DNA of 8,184 nt from Acholeplasmataceae bacterium (GTDB taxonomy: Bacteria > Bacillota > Negativicutes > Acidaminococcales > Acidaminococcaceae). The stretch is taken from NCBI GenBank assembly GCA_012719555.1, contig JAAYAE010000273.1, positions 1-8,184 on the forward strand, in the 5' to 3' direction. Every line of letters starts with the position of its first letter. Within the stretch, counting starts at the first letter, position 1. Of the stretch, positions 1 through 6,337 are shown one piece after another. The notes under the pieces are model-generated. The model was not told the origin of the DNA, searched no databases, and worked only from the letters and a program-made list of their open reading frames with translations. A program made the position numbers and the translations under genes.

Positions 1-1116
1 CCTACAATTCAAGCAAAGGCCACTGAAAATATTACGGAAATGATTGAATTTATTGAAAAGCTTATTGAAAAAGGTTATGCATATGCAACAAAGTTTGGAG
101 ATGTGTTTTTTTCTGTAAATAAATATTCACAATATGGAAAACTATCAAATAGAGTTATCAAAGACAGCATTAGTGGAGTTAGAAAAGAAATAGAGCCAGG
201 AAAAATAGAAGATGAGGATTTTGCACTATGGAAAAGTGCAAAGGCTGGAGAAATTTACTGGGAAGCTCCATGGGGTAAAGGGCGCCCAGGATGGCATATT
301 GAATGCTCTACTATGAGTATGAAATATTTAGGAGAAACATTTGATTTCCACGGTGGTGGCAGTGATTTAATTTTCCCGCATCACGAAAATGAAATTGCTC
401 AATCTGAGGGTTGCACAGGTTGTCATCCTTTTGTTCATTATTGGGTACATAATGGTTTTATTACTGTAAATGAAGAAAAAATGTCTAAATCGTTGGGAAA
501 TTTCTTTACAGTGAAGGAGATTTTGGAACATTTTTCACCGGAAGTTTTGCGGTTTTTTATTTTGTCTACACATTATCGCAGTCCATTAGATTTTAGCGAT
601 GAACGTTTGTCTGAAGCTGAACGTAGTTTGGCTCGTTTGAAAACAGCCAAAACTAATTTGGCTGAGTTAGCTAAAGCCATTAGTGTGGGGCCGGATGAAA
701 AGAGTTTGGAAACTCGCATTGTTTTAGCCAAAATAAGAGAAGATTTTTTAGAAGCGATGCGTGATGACTTTAATACTGCTTTGGCCATTAGTTACATGTT
801 TGCATTGGCAAAGGAAATCAACGTTTACCACCAAACAGTTATTACGGGGCAGAAGATGCCTGACGGTAAACTAGTAGATCAGATGCAAAAGTTATTTGCA
901 GAAATGAGCAGTATTATAGGCGTGTTGGAAAAAGATGAGGTCGTGGAGACTAAAACTACTTCCGATGATGTTCAAATAGAAAATTTAATAGCTAAACGGC
1001 AAGAAGCCCGTCAGAATAAGAATTACGCAGAGGCAGATGCCTTCCGTGAGCAACTTCTCGGAATGGGTATTATTTTAGAGGATACACCCCAAGGGGTGCG
1101 GTGGAGAAGACAGTGA
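1..1116 (+). CDS. cysS: Cysteinyl-tRNA synthetase, 5'-truncated by window edge
   Basis: Class I aminoacyl-tRNA synthetase that charges tRNA-Cys with cysteine in the cytoplasm. The frame is open from base 1, so the gene starts upstream; 371 residues are visible. The family is about 465 residues, so roughly 95, including the HIGH motif and the first zinc Cys, lie outside. Visible hallmarks, numbered from the first visible residue, are WHIEC (C102) and PHHENE (H127, E131), which match the remaining zinc ligands of the E. coli enzyme. The KMSKS ATP loop is at 160-164. The C-terminal part is helical and fits the DALR-type anticodon-binding region, ending in a basic tail (VRWRRQ). The stop overlaps the start of mrnC, so the two are probably translationally coupled. 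Identification is secure. The ATG at base 40 is internal and is not the true start. Confidence 0.97.
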   Translation, partial: PTIQAKATENITEMIEFIEKLIEKGYAYATKFGDVFFSVNKYSQYGKLSNRVIKDSISGVRKEIEPGKIEDEDFALWKSAKAGEIYWEAPWGKGRPGWHIECSTMSMKYLGETFDFHGGGSDLIFPHHENEIAQSEGCTGCHPFVHYWVHNGFITVNEEKMSKSLGNFFTVKEILEHFSPEVLRFFILSTHYRSPLDFSDERLSEAERSLARLKTAKTNLAELAKAISVGPDEKSLETRIVLAKIREDFLEAMRDDFNTALAISYMFALAKEINVYHQTVITGQKMPDGKLVDQMQKLFAEMSSIIGVLEKDEVVETKTTSDDVQIENLIAKRQEARQNKNYAEADAFREQLLGMGIILEDTPQGVRWRRQ

Positions 1117-1577
1117 AATTTGAGCAATATCAGATTATAAAAAAACAGGCCTTAGCTGCTTGTGGAGAAAATTTACAGCTTTTGCAAGATCCTAGAAGCT
1201 TAAATCCTATAATTTTGGCTTATATAGGAGATGCAGTTTTTTCGCTGTATGTTCGTATGCGTCTTTTACCTACTTCAGCTCAAGTCAGAGTATTGCATAA
1301 CTTAGGAGCGCAGATGGTTTCTGCTGTTATGCAGGCTAAGGCTATGGATGCCTTGGTGGAGAGCCTTAGTACTGAAGAGGCTGCCATTGCTCGTCGTGGT
1401 AGGAATACTAAGTCTACTGTGCCTAAAAGTGCCAGTGTGCGCGAATATAGGCAGGGAACAGCCTGGGAAGCTTTGGTTGGCTGGCTGTTTTTAAGCGAAC
1501 AAGAGGAAAGATTGGAAGCCTTTTTGGATCAGTCTTTTACTATTATTCAGAGTGCAATAAAAAATCAAAAAAAATAA
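1113..1577 (+). CDS. mrnC: Mini-ribonuclease III (MrnC)
   Basis: Small dimeric RNase III-like endonuclease that lacks a double-stranded-RNA-binding domain. In Bacillus subtilis it matures the ends of 23S rRNA precursors. With the GTG at 1113 the protein has 154 residues. The RNase III signature is present: NPIILAYIGDAV with catalytic D40, the RRGRN motif (94-98), PKSAS, and the second acidic motif around E119 (WEALVG). The gene directly follows cysS, its usual position in Firmicutes. Two GTG starts are possible. The one at 1101 is preceded by AAGGGG four bases away. The one at 1113 has GGAGA five bases upstream and makes a GTGA overlap with the cysS stop, so I prefer it; the choice changes only four residues. 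Function is inferred from the family and the synteny. Confidence 0.93.
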   Translation: MKFEQYQIIKKQALAACGENLQLLQDPRSLNPIILAYIGDAVFSLYVRMRLLPTSAQVRVLHNLGAQMVSAVMQAKAMDALVESLSTEEAAIARRGRNTKSTVPKSASVREYRQGTAWEALVGWLFLSEQEERLEAFLDQSFTIIQSAIKNQKK

Positions 1578-1620
1578 TTTTATGGTGGGGTTCCCCCTTA
1601 AACTGATAGAGGTGAATATA

Positions 1621-2298
1621 GTGGAGGTAAAATTACTAAGATATACTCCTGAGCCAGATAAAACAGTAGCTATGAGTGCTAGATTGTGCTACTCGCCTAT
1701 TGGCGCAGCTGAATTAGAGGAGAAGATAAGTGATGAACAAGCTGGAAAATTAGTGCGCAAACTGGTTACTATGGGCCATTTTTCCACCTTGGAGCATGTT
1801 AGTTTCACTTTCGCTATTGAGGGAGTGTCTAGAGTATTAACACATCAATTAGTGCGTCACAGGATAGCCTCTTATTCTCAGCAATCTCAGCGCTATGTGA
1901 AAGAGCATAATTTTGCAACTATTATGCCACCTAGTATTAGCGCAATACCAGAGGCTAAGGCAAAATTTGAAGCTATAAATAAAGAAATACAAAGTTTGTA
2001 TACAAAGTGGACAGAAATGGGAATTCCTGCTGAAGACGCCCGCTATATCCTGCCTAATGCGGCAGAAACAAAAATTGTGGTAACAATGAATGCCAGAGCG
2101 TTGCACCATTTTTTTGAGTTGCGTTGCTGCAGCAGAGCACAATGGGAAATAAGAACTTTGGCAGAAAAGATGTTGGTGGAAGTTAAAAAAATAGCCCCGG
2201 CACTTTTTGAAAATGCAGGGCCAACATGTGTAACTCAGGGTATTTGTCATGAGGGTGCAATGTCGTGCGGGAGATTAGCCGGTCTGCAAAAAAAATAA
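1621..2298 (+). CDS. thyX: Flavin-dependent thymidylate synthase ThyX
   Basis: Makes dTMP from dUMP using methylene-tetrahydrofolate, FAD and NADPH, independently of ThyA. The 225-residue product carries the diagnostic ThyX motif RHRIASYSQQSQR at 79-91, the upstream GHFSTLEH segment (52-59), and the later LRCCSRAQWEIR region that shapes the dUMP site. The C-terminus has a Cys-rich tail (C-x5-C-x6-C) of the kind seen in clostridial ThyX proteins; its role is unknown to me. I start at GTG 1621 because AGAGGTG sits six bases upstream and the protein then begins EVKLLRYTP, as in the family. An in-frame ATG at 1582 would add 13 unconserved residues and has no clear ribosome binding site. The gene lies 43 bp after mrnC and 51 bp before rlmB, probably in one operon. 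Whether thyA also exists in the genome cannot be seen here. Confidence 0.96.
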   Translation: MEVKLLRYTPEPDKTVAMSARLCYSPIGAAELEEKISDEQAGKLVRKLVTMGHFSTLEHVSFTFAIEGVSRVLTHQLVRHRIASYSQQSQRYVKEHNFATIMPPSISAIPEAKAKFEAINKEIQSLYTKWTEMGIPAEDARYILPNAAETKIVVTMNARALHHFFELRCCSRAQWEIRTLAEKMLVEVKKIAPALFENAGPTCVTQGICHEGAMSCGRLAGLQKK

Positions 2299-2349
2299 TT
2301 GTAGGGGGCAAGGTTTTTCTGGGTCTAGATTTACAAGAGGTGGGATAAT

Positions 2350-3096
2350 ATGTCTGATGAAATTATTGTAGGACGCAATTCTGTTACAGAAGCTTTGCGA
2401 AGCGGCAGATCAATAAACAAGCTTTTAGTGCAAGACGGTATTAAAGGCGGAAGTATTGGCGAGATTATTAATCTGGCTAAAGAAAAAAGAGTTTTAGTAG
2501 AATTTGTAAAAGCAGAAAAGTTGGACCAAATGTCTCAAGGAATACGACATCAGGGCGTTATTGCTTTAGGTGCTCCTGTTCGTTTCTATGAGTTGGATGA
2601 AGTATTAGAGGCAGTAAATAGTAAAGGGGAAGTACCATTCCTTTTGCTTTTTGATGAGCTGCAAGATCCACAAAACGTGGGAGCACTAATTAGAACAGCT
2701 GACGCCGCAGGTGTACACGGTATACTGATGCCACAGCGTCGTAGCTGTCCCCTAAACGCTGTTGTTGCTAAAATCTCTGCAGGGGCTGTAGAGTATGTTC
2801 CTGTAGTAAAAATTGGTAACATTACTCAGACTATTAATGATTTGAAAGCTAAAGGTTTTTGGATTATTGGAGCAGACATGGAGGGAACGGTCAACTATTT
2901 TGATGCTAATCTTACCGGGCCTATAGTTTTGGTTATTGGGGCAGAAGGAAAAGGGTTAGGACGTTTAGTTGCAGAAAACTGCGACTCTTTGGTAAAAATC
3001 CCCATGAGCGGCGGCATTTCTTCATTAAATGCTTCAGCCGCAGGAGCAATTTTGCTGTATGAAGTTGTTCGGCAAAGAAAAATAAATACTAAATAG
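2350..3096 (+). CDS. rlmB: 23S rRNA 2'-O-ribose methyltransferase, RlmB/TrmH family
   Basis: SPOUT-class, SAM-dependent RNA methyltransferase; the E. coli member methylates G2251 in the peptidyl-transferase P loop. The 248-residue product has the family's N-terminal substrate-binding domain (about 1-75, IIVGRNSVTEAL near the start). A trefoil-knot domain follows with motif 1 (DPQNVGALIRTA, 106-117), motif 2 (IGAEGKGL, 196-203) and motif 3 (IPMSGGISSLNAS, 217-229). The residues expected for catalysis and SAM binding (N109, R115, E199, N227) are present. ATG 2350 is preceded by AGAGGTGGG about five bases away. Firmicutes usually call this gene rlmB, sometimes yacO. It is the last gene of the cysS module and is followed two bases later by a strong terminator. 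The exact target nucleotide is inferred from the family. Confidence 0.94.
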   Translation: MSDEIIVGRNSVTEALRSGRSINKLLVQDGIKGGSIGEIINLAKEKRVLVEFVKAEKLDQMSQGIRHQGVIALGAPVRFYELDEVLEAVNSKGEVPFLLLFDELQDPQNVGALIRTADAAGVHGILMPQRRSCPLNAVVAKISAGAVEYVPVVKIGNITQTINDLKAKGFWIIGADMEGTVNYFDANLTGPIVLVIGAEGKGLGRLVAENCDSLVKIPMSGGISSLNASAAGAILLYEVVRQRKINTK

Positions 3097-3097
3097 G

Positions 3098-3125
3098 AAA
3101 AACCGCCATTTTTGGCGGTTTTTTT
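3098..3125 (+). terminator. Intrinsic terminator after rlmB
   Basis: Perfect stem CCGCCA (3103-3108) / TGGCGG (3113-3118) with a TTTT loop. It is flanked by A5 (3098-3102) that can pair with the following T7 (3119-3125). It begins one base after the rlmB stop and closes the cysS-mrnC-thyX-rlmB unit. Confidence 0.93.
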
Positions 3126-3153
3126 AGGCAGGAAAGTTGCGGAGGCAAAAGTA

Positions 3154-3189
3154 ATGGCAGGCAACAAGTTGTATATAGTTATACTTTAA
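3154..3189 (+). other. 11-codon small ORF, possible yacP remnant
   Basis: ATG at 3154 has a full GGAGG (3141-3145) eight bases upstream. It encodes MAGNKLYIVIL, then TAA at 3187-3189. It lies between the rlmB terminator and the sigH promoter, where many Firmicutes carry yacP, whose protein starts with a similar short hydrophobic strand before a DGYN motif. It may be a decayed yacP start, a tiny peptide or chance. No promoter is evident between the terminator and this ORF, and no reading frame continues in a YacP-like way. Confidence 0.25.
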
Positions 3190-3218
3190 GCGTTTATGCG
3201 GAAAAATGGTAGTTAACA

Positions 3219-3247
3219 TTGACGTGTACTAGTATAAAAGGTATAAT
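3219..3247 (+). promoter_or_regulatory. Sigma-A promoter of sigH
   Basis: TTGACG (3219-3224), a 17-bp spacer, then a perfect TATAAT (3242-3247). Transcription should start near 3254, giving a 5' leader of about 55 nt before the sigH ATG. It lies downstream of the rlmB terminator, so sigH appears to have its own vegetative promoter. Confidence 0.85.
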
Positions 3248-3258
3248 TAACCCAGTGA

Positions 3259-3281
3259 AAACACGGTTCATGCCAGTGTTT
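3259..3281 (+). promoter_or_regulatory. Leader hairpin in sigH 5' UTR
   Basis: AAACACGG (3259-3266) can pair with CCAGTGTTT (3273-3281) around a TTCATG loop, with one bulged A at 3275. There is no following T tract, so it is not a terminator. It sits between the predicted transcription start and the ribosome binding site. A role in mRNA stability or translation of sigH is possible but unproven. Confidence 0.35.
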
Positions 3282-3308
3282 GAGTCCTGAGAAAGGGAGT
3301 GGAATTTC

Positions 3309-4058
3309 ATGCCGGACAAAGCCCCCAAAGAACATCTTAAAGATCCTTGTGAGATTTTTGCCAATATGACAGATGAAGAAATTGCTACAGACGTGAAATT
3401 ACACAATAACCTCATGGCTCAGGATTATTTATTGCAAAAATATCGTAACTTTGTTCGTTCTAAAGCTAGAAGTTATTTCCTTATTGGTGCCGAGAAAGAG
3501 GATATTATCCAAGAAGGCATGATAGGCTTATATAAGGCTATTCGTGATTTTCGCAATGACAAATTGGCTTCTTTTAGAGCTTTTGCTGAGTTATGCATTA
3601 CTAGGCAAATTATTACAGCCATTAAAACGGCTACCAGGCAAAAACATATTCCACTAAACTCCTATGTTTCCCTTAACAAACCCATTTATGAAGAGGACTC
3701 AGACAGAACCTTGCTGGATGTTATTTCGGGTGTGAAGGTTATAAATCCCGAGGATATGGTCATTAGCAGAGAAGAATTTATTGACATTGAAAAAGAAATG
3801 AATAACATTCTCAGTGATTTAGAATGGAAGGTTTTGCGTCTATATTTAGATGGTAAGTCTTATCAGGAGATTGCCAAAGAGTTGGAACGGCATATTAAGT
3901 CTATAGATAATGCGTTGCAAAGGGTAAAAAGAAAGTTGGAAAAATTTCTTAGTGCCAGGGAAGACACTACTGATTTGAGAAATGTTTATAATGGTCTTAT
4001 TGCTATGAATCCTAATGAGAGATTCAATCATAACTTTGCCAAAACAGATAAAAATTGA
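3309..4058 (+). CDS. sigH: RNA polymerase sigma-H factor (SigH/Spo0H family)
   Basis: Sigma-70-family factor that directs transition-state, competence and early sporulation genes in Bacillus; its role in non-sporulating relatives is less clear. Region 2 (about 42-115) is nearly the textbook SigH sequence (YFLIGAEKEDIIQEGMIGLY, then a stretch ending ATRQKHIPLNSYVSLNKP). Region 4 (about 170-212) has the helix-turn-helix SYQEIAKELERHIKSIDNAL. ATG 3309 follows an AAAGGGAG purine tract about nine bases upstream. The protein has 249 residues against about 218 in B. subtilis. The excess is a C-terminal tail (about 215-249, charged and Asn-rich) after the usual KRKLEKFL end. A consensus sigma-A promoter lies upstream and a probable terminator downstream. 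A good sigma-H promoter follows, which suggests that the next operon is a SigH target. Confidence 0.95.
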   Translation: MPDKAPKEHLKDPCEIFANMTDEEIATDVKLHNNLMAQDYLLQKYRNFVRSKARSYFLIGAEKEDIIQEGMIGLYKAIRDFRNDKLASFRAFAELCITRQIITAIKTATRQKHIPLNSYVSLNKPIYEEDSDRTLLDVISGVKVINPEDMVISREEFIDIEKEMNNILSDLEWKVLRLYLDGKSYQEIAKELERHIKSIDNALQRVKRKLEKFLSAREDTTDLRNVYNGLIAMNPNERFNHNFAKTDKN

Positions 4059-4077
4059 TAGATATGTAACATATAAA

Positions 4078-4116
4078 AAACATCATTTGGATATTTCCTT
4101 ATGGTGTTTATTTTTT
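4078..4116 (+). terminator. Probable terminator after sigH
   Basis: AAACATCAT (4078-4086) pairs with ATGGTGTTT (4101-4109), nine pairs with one G-U. An inner GGA/TCC stem (4089-4091/4096-4098) caps a TATT loop. T6 (4111-4116) follows, and an A tract precedes the stem. The stem is AT-rich, so termination may be partial. It separates sigH from the next operon. Confidence 0.6.
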
Positions 4117-4145
4117 AGAGGATTTTACAGGCTTATGACGAATAA
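4117..4145 (+). promoter_or_regulatory. Candidate sigma-H promoter upstream of BrxF-like/pfkA
   Basis: AGAGGATTT (4117-4125), an 11-base spacer, then GACGAATAA (4137-4145). Every position fits the B. subtilis sigma-H consensus as I know it (RnAGGAwWW, 11-12 bp, RnnGAATww). The 14 bases between AGGATTT and GAAT equal the spacing I recall for the spoVG promoter. It lies immediately after sigH and about 50 bp before the next gene's ribosome binding site, giving a short leader. Matching is by eye; no other site this good was found in the window. Confidence 0.65.
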
Positions 4146-4152
4146 TTATATT
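4124..4152 (+). promoter_or_regulatory. Overlapping sigma-A-like promoter
   Basis: TTTACA (4124-4129), a 17-bp spacer and TATATT (4147-4152) match sigma-A at five of six bases in each box. It overlaps the sigma-H candidate, so the downstream operon could have vegetative expression plus a SigH-driven component, with the two polymerase forms competing for the same DNA. Confidence 0.45.
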
Positions 4153-4197
4153 ATCGTAAGACGGGCAGTTGTACCAAAAAAAGGGAGGGCGGATAAC

Positions 4198-4662
4198 ATG
4201 AGTCAGGTAGAAGATTTCGTAAAAGAAGTAGAAAGCCTGCAGGATGCAGAAAGCAAAGTGTTGATAGTTGCAGGGAAACCCGGAAGCGGTAAGAGCAAAG
4301 TCCTACGTGAAGCAGCAGATATTAAAGGGTGGGATTATGTAGATTGCCGCTTGTTGATTACTGAAGGATTTTTGGAACTATTACCAGCTGAACGGCAAAA
4401 AAAAGCACCTGCAATCATGAGAGCAATTTTGACCGGATATAACTCAGATATTATTCTTTTGGACAGAGTACAGACTTTCTTTGTTCCGGTTTTACATATT
4501 GATGTAGCCACTTTATTGAAAGAATTGGGAAAGGATTTTACTATTGTTGTTGCTTGGCCCGGCTATGTTGACAATGGGGTTCTTTGTTACGACAAGTTTG
4601 ATGGCACAGAGTCCATACGTGTAAAGGCAGATGGTTTAAAAATTTGGAATGTAGAATATTAG
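4198..4662 (+). CDS. Small P-loop ATPase, BrxF-like, outside any visible BREX locus
   Basis: A 154-residue protein with a clear Walker A motif GKPGSGKS (26-33) after a beta strand (VLIVA). A Walker-B-like strand DIILLDRV (84-91, D89) and a late strand VVAWPG (117-122) follow. The size, the P-loop near residue 30, the LL-D Walker B and the VVAWPG strand resemble, from memory, BrxF, the small ATPase of BREX-3 phage-defence systems. No other BREX gene (brxC, pglX, pglZ, brxHII) is visible. ATG 4198 is chosen because GGGAGGG (4183-4189) lies eight bases upstream; the frame stays open back to an ATG at 4015 inside sigH, but that stretch covers the terminator and promoters. The stop is 10 bp before pfkA, so the two are probably co-transcribed. 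ATP binding is likely; the biological role is unknown. Confidence 0.8.
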   Translation: MSQVEDFVKEVESLQDAESKVLIVAGKPGSGKSKVLREAADIKGWDYVDCRLLITEGFLELLPAERQKKAPAIMRAILTGYNSDIILLDRVQTFFVPVLHIDVATLLKELGKDFTIVVAWPGYVDNGVLCYDKFDGTESIRVKADGLKIWNVEY

Positions 4663-4672
4663 AGGTGGGACG

Positions 4673-5773
4673 ATGACCAAGAAAAAGGGGAAAATTGCTG
4701 TTCTCACAGGAGGCGGTGATTGTCCCGGATTGAATGCCGTTATTCGTGCTGTTGTAAAAACAGCAGAACATAACAACTACCGGATGTATGGAATTGCCAA
4801 TGGTTTTCATGGGCTTATAACTAACAACATGAAACTTATGACCTCTAAAGATGTTTCGGGAATTTTACCTATTGGTGGGACTGTTTTAGGAACCACTAAT
4901 CGCGATAATCCTTTTCACTACGCAGTTGGTAAAGATGAAAAAGGCGAAATTATTTACAAAGACATGAGGGAGACAGTAGTAAAAAATATCGAAGATCGCG
5001 GTATTGAGGGTCTTATAGTTATTGGTGGAGACGGAAGTCTGAATATAGCTGCTCAACTAAGCCGAGAATGTGGCGTAAAAGTGGTAGGAGTACCAAAGAC
5101 GATTGATAATGATTTGCCTGTAACCGAAAGAACTTTTGGCTTTGATACGGCCGTTGCCATGGCCACAGAAGCTTTGGATAGATTACACACTACGGCAGAA
5201 TCTCATCATCGTGTTATGGCCTTGGAGGTAATGGGACGTTATGCCGGATGGATTGCCTTGCATTCAGGAATTGCCGGTGGTGCAGATTGTATATTGATAC
5301 CGGAGATACCATACAATATTGCTTCAGTATTGAAAAAGGTTGAAGAACGGAAGAAAAACGGTAAAAATTTCAGTATCATAGTGGTAGCCGAAGGGGCAAA
5401 ACCCATAGGCGGAAAAATGACAGTTGCCAGAATGGTTAAAGAGAGTTTTGAACCTATTCGCCTGGGCGGTGTAGGAGAAAAGTTGGTACGAGATATTGAG
5501 GAACGAACGGGCATTGAATCTCGCTGTACTGTATTAGGATACTTGCAACGTGGAGGCTCACCGACACCTTACGATAGGGTATTGGCAACGCGTTATGGGG
5601 TTGCAGCGACAGAAGCTTTCATGTCAGGAAATTACAATACTATGGTGGCGCTTATGAGCAATAAGATAGCCATTGTACCTATTGCGCTAGTGGCTTCAAA
5701 ACCCCATTTAGTTCCTGTTGATTCTGATATTATTAGAGCAGCAAAGCATATTAGTATTTCTTTTGGAGATTGA
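4673..5773 (+). CDS. pfkA: 6-phosphofructokinase, Gly/Lys-type (group III-like)
   Basis: Phosphorylates fructose 6-phosphate to fructose 1,6-bisphosphate in glycolysis. The 366-residue product has the N-terminal nucleotide loop GGGDCPGLNA (13-22), GGDG (118-121), the catalytic PKTIDND (141-147, D145 as base) and the substrate motif MGRYAGW (187-193). It is longer than the E. coli and Bacillus enzymes (about 320). G121 corresponds to E. coli Gly104, which favours ATP, whereas K142 corresponds to position 124, Gly in classic ATP enzymes and Lys in pyrophosphate enzymes. This Gly/Lys pair is typical of the mixed group III, many of which use ATP, so ATP is the likely donor but this needs assay. 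ATG 4673 follows AGAGGTGGG. It is 10 bp after the BrxF-like gene and shares its promoters; a strong hairpin follows. Confidence 0.95.
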   Translation: MTKKKGKIAVLTGGGDCPGLNAVIRAVVKTAEHNNYRMYGIANGFHGLITNNMKLMTSKDVSGILPIGGTVLGTTNRDNPFHYAVGKDEKGEIIYKDMRETVVKNIEDRGIEGLIVIGGDGSLNIAAQLSRECGVKVVGVPKTIDNDLPVTERTFGFDTAVAMATEALDRLHTTAESHHRVMALEVMGRYAGWIALHSGIAGGADCILIPEIPYNIASVLKKVEERKKNGKNFSIIVVAEGAKPIGGKMTVARMVKESFEPIRLGGVGEKLVRDIEERTGIESRCTVLGYLQRGGSPTPYDRVLATRYGVAATEAFMSGNYNTMVALMSNKIAIVPIALVASKPHLVPVDSDIIRAAKHISISFGD

Positions 5774-5784
5774 TAATAATTAGA

Positions 5785-5817
5785 GGCAGGTATTCCTTTG
5801 GGAGTACCTGTCTTTTT
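5785..5817 (+). terminator. Terminator hairpin after pfkA, abutting the Nudix RBS
   Basis: GGCAGGTATTCC (5785-5796) pairs along all 12 bases with GGAGTACCTGTC (5801-5812), with two G-U pairs and a TTTG loop. T5 (5813-5817) follows. The next base begins the AGGAGA ribosome binding site of the Nudix gene, so that gene may depend on readthrough. Confidence 0.88.
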
Positions 5818-5830
5818 AGGAGAAATAAAT

Positions 5831-6337
5831 ATGGAACAGCGTTTTTTTTACTGCCCGGTTTGTGGGGGAGCGCTCATAAAGAGTTGTTTGAATGGACGTC
5901 AACGTTTAGTTTGTTCTAAATGTGGACAGATAAATTACGAGAATCCCATTGTTGGAGTTGCAGCTATAATTCGCAACAGCAAGGGTCAAATTTTAATGGC
6001 TAAGAGAGCACCAGGTTTGACTTATGAAGGGCTTTGGTGTATTCCCTGTGGCTATGTAGAGTATGACGAAGATATCTTGGCAGCAGTGGTAAGAGAAACA
6101 CAGGAAGAGACAGGACTTGTTATAGAACCACTAGAAGTATACGCGGTACATTCAAATTTTCATGATACCAAACAACATACCGTAGGGATTTGGTTTAAAA
6201 CTAAAATTATTGCTGGGAAAGTATTACCTGGTGATGATGTGTGCGAATTAATGTGGTCAGATATTAATAACCCTCCTGTTCTAGCCTTTAAAACTGATGA
6301 ATATGTTCTAAAGCAATTAATTAGTGATGAGGTATAG
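5831..6337 (+). CDS. Zinc-ribbon Nudix hydrolase
   Basis: A 168-residue Nudix pyrophosphohydrolase. The Nudix box fits G-x5-E-x7-RE-U-x-EE-x-G-U exactly at 74-96 (G74, E80, R88-E89, E92-E93, G95), supplying the metal ligands. An N-terminal zinc ribbon has CPVC (8-11) and CSKC (28-31). This architecture is found in ADP-ribose or NADH pyrophosphatase-like members, but the SQPWPFP signature of NudC is absent, so the substrate is not assigned. ATG 5831 is chosen because AGGAGA (5818-5823) is about eight bases upstream. An in-frame TTG at 5798 lies inside the terminator hairpin and is rejected. There is no room for a normal promoter between the hairpin and the start. It may serve in housecleaning of nucleotide derivatives, which is a family-level inference. 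Confidence 0.9.
   Translation: MEQRFFYCPVCGGALIKSCLNGRQRLVCSKCGQINYENPIVGVAAIIRNSKGQILMAKRAPGLTYEGLWCIPCGYVEYDEDILAAVVRETQEETGLVIEPLEVYAVHSNFHDTKQHTVGIWFKTKIIAGKVLPGDDVCELMWSDINNPPVLAFKTDEYVLKQLISDEV

Noticed and set aside
1..540. The first part of cysS looks slightly more AT-rich than the rest, hinting at a mosaic gene
   Set aside because: The difference is small by rough counting, and the protein reads as one continuous CysRS with no break.
1588..1597. GGGGTTCCCC palindrome after mrnC as a terminator
   Set aside because: The stem is only four pairs with a two-base loop and no T tract.
1582..1620. ATG start for thyX 13 codons upstream
   Set aside because: There is no good ribosome binding site before it and the extra residues do not fit the family start; GTG 1621 has a well-spaced AGAGGTG.
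2895..3167. Minus-strand open frame across the end of rlmB
   Set aside because: It is a shadow of rlmB motif 2/3 and the terminator, with no ribosome binding site or recognisable product.
3270..3290. Six-codon leader peptide (MPVFES) upstream of sigH
   Set aside because: No ribosome binding site precedes it and its ATG lies in the hairpin loop; likely chance.
4015..4197. Possible 61-residue N-terminal extension of the BrxF-like protein starting inside sigH
   Set aside because: The stretch covers the sigH end, a terminator and promoter boxes, while GGGAGGG correctly spaced before ATG 4198 marks a standard start.
5798..5830. TTG start for the Nudix protein
   Set aside because: It lies within the pfkA terminator hairpin; ATG 5831 has AGGAGA at proper spacing and the protein then starts just before the zinc ribbon.
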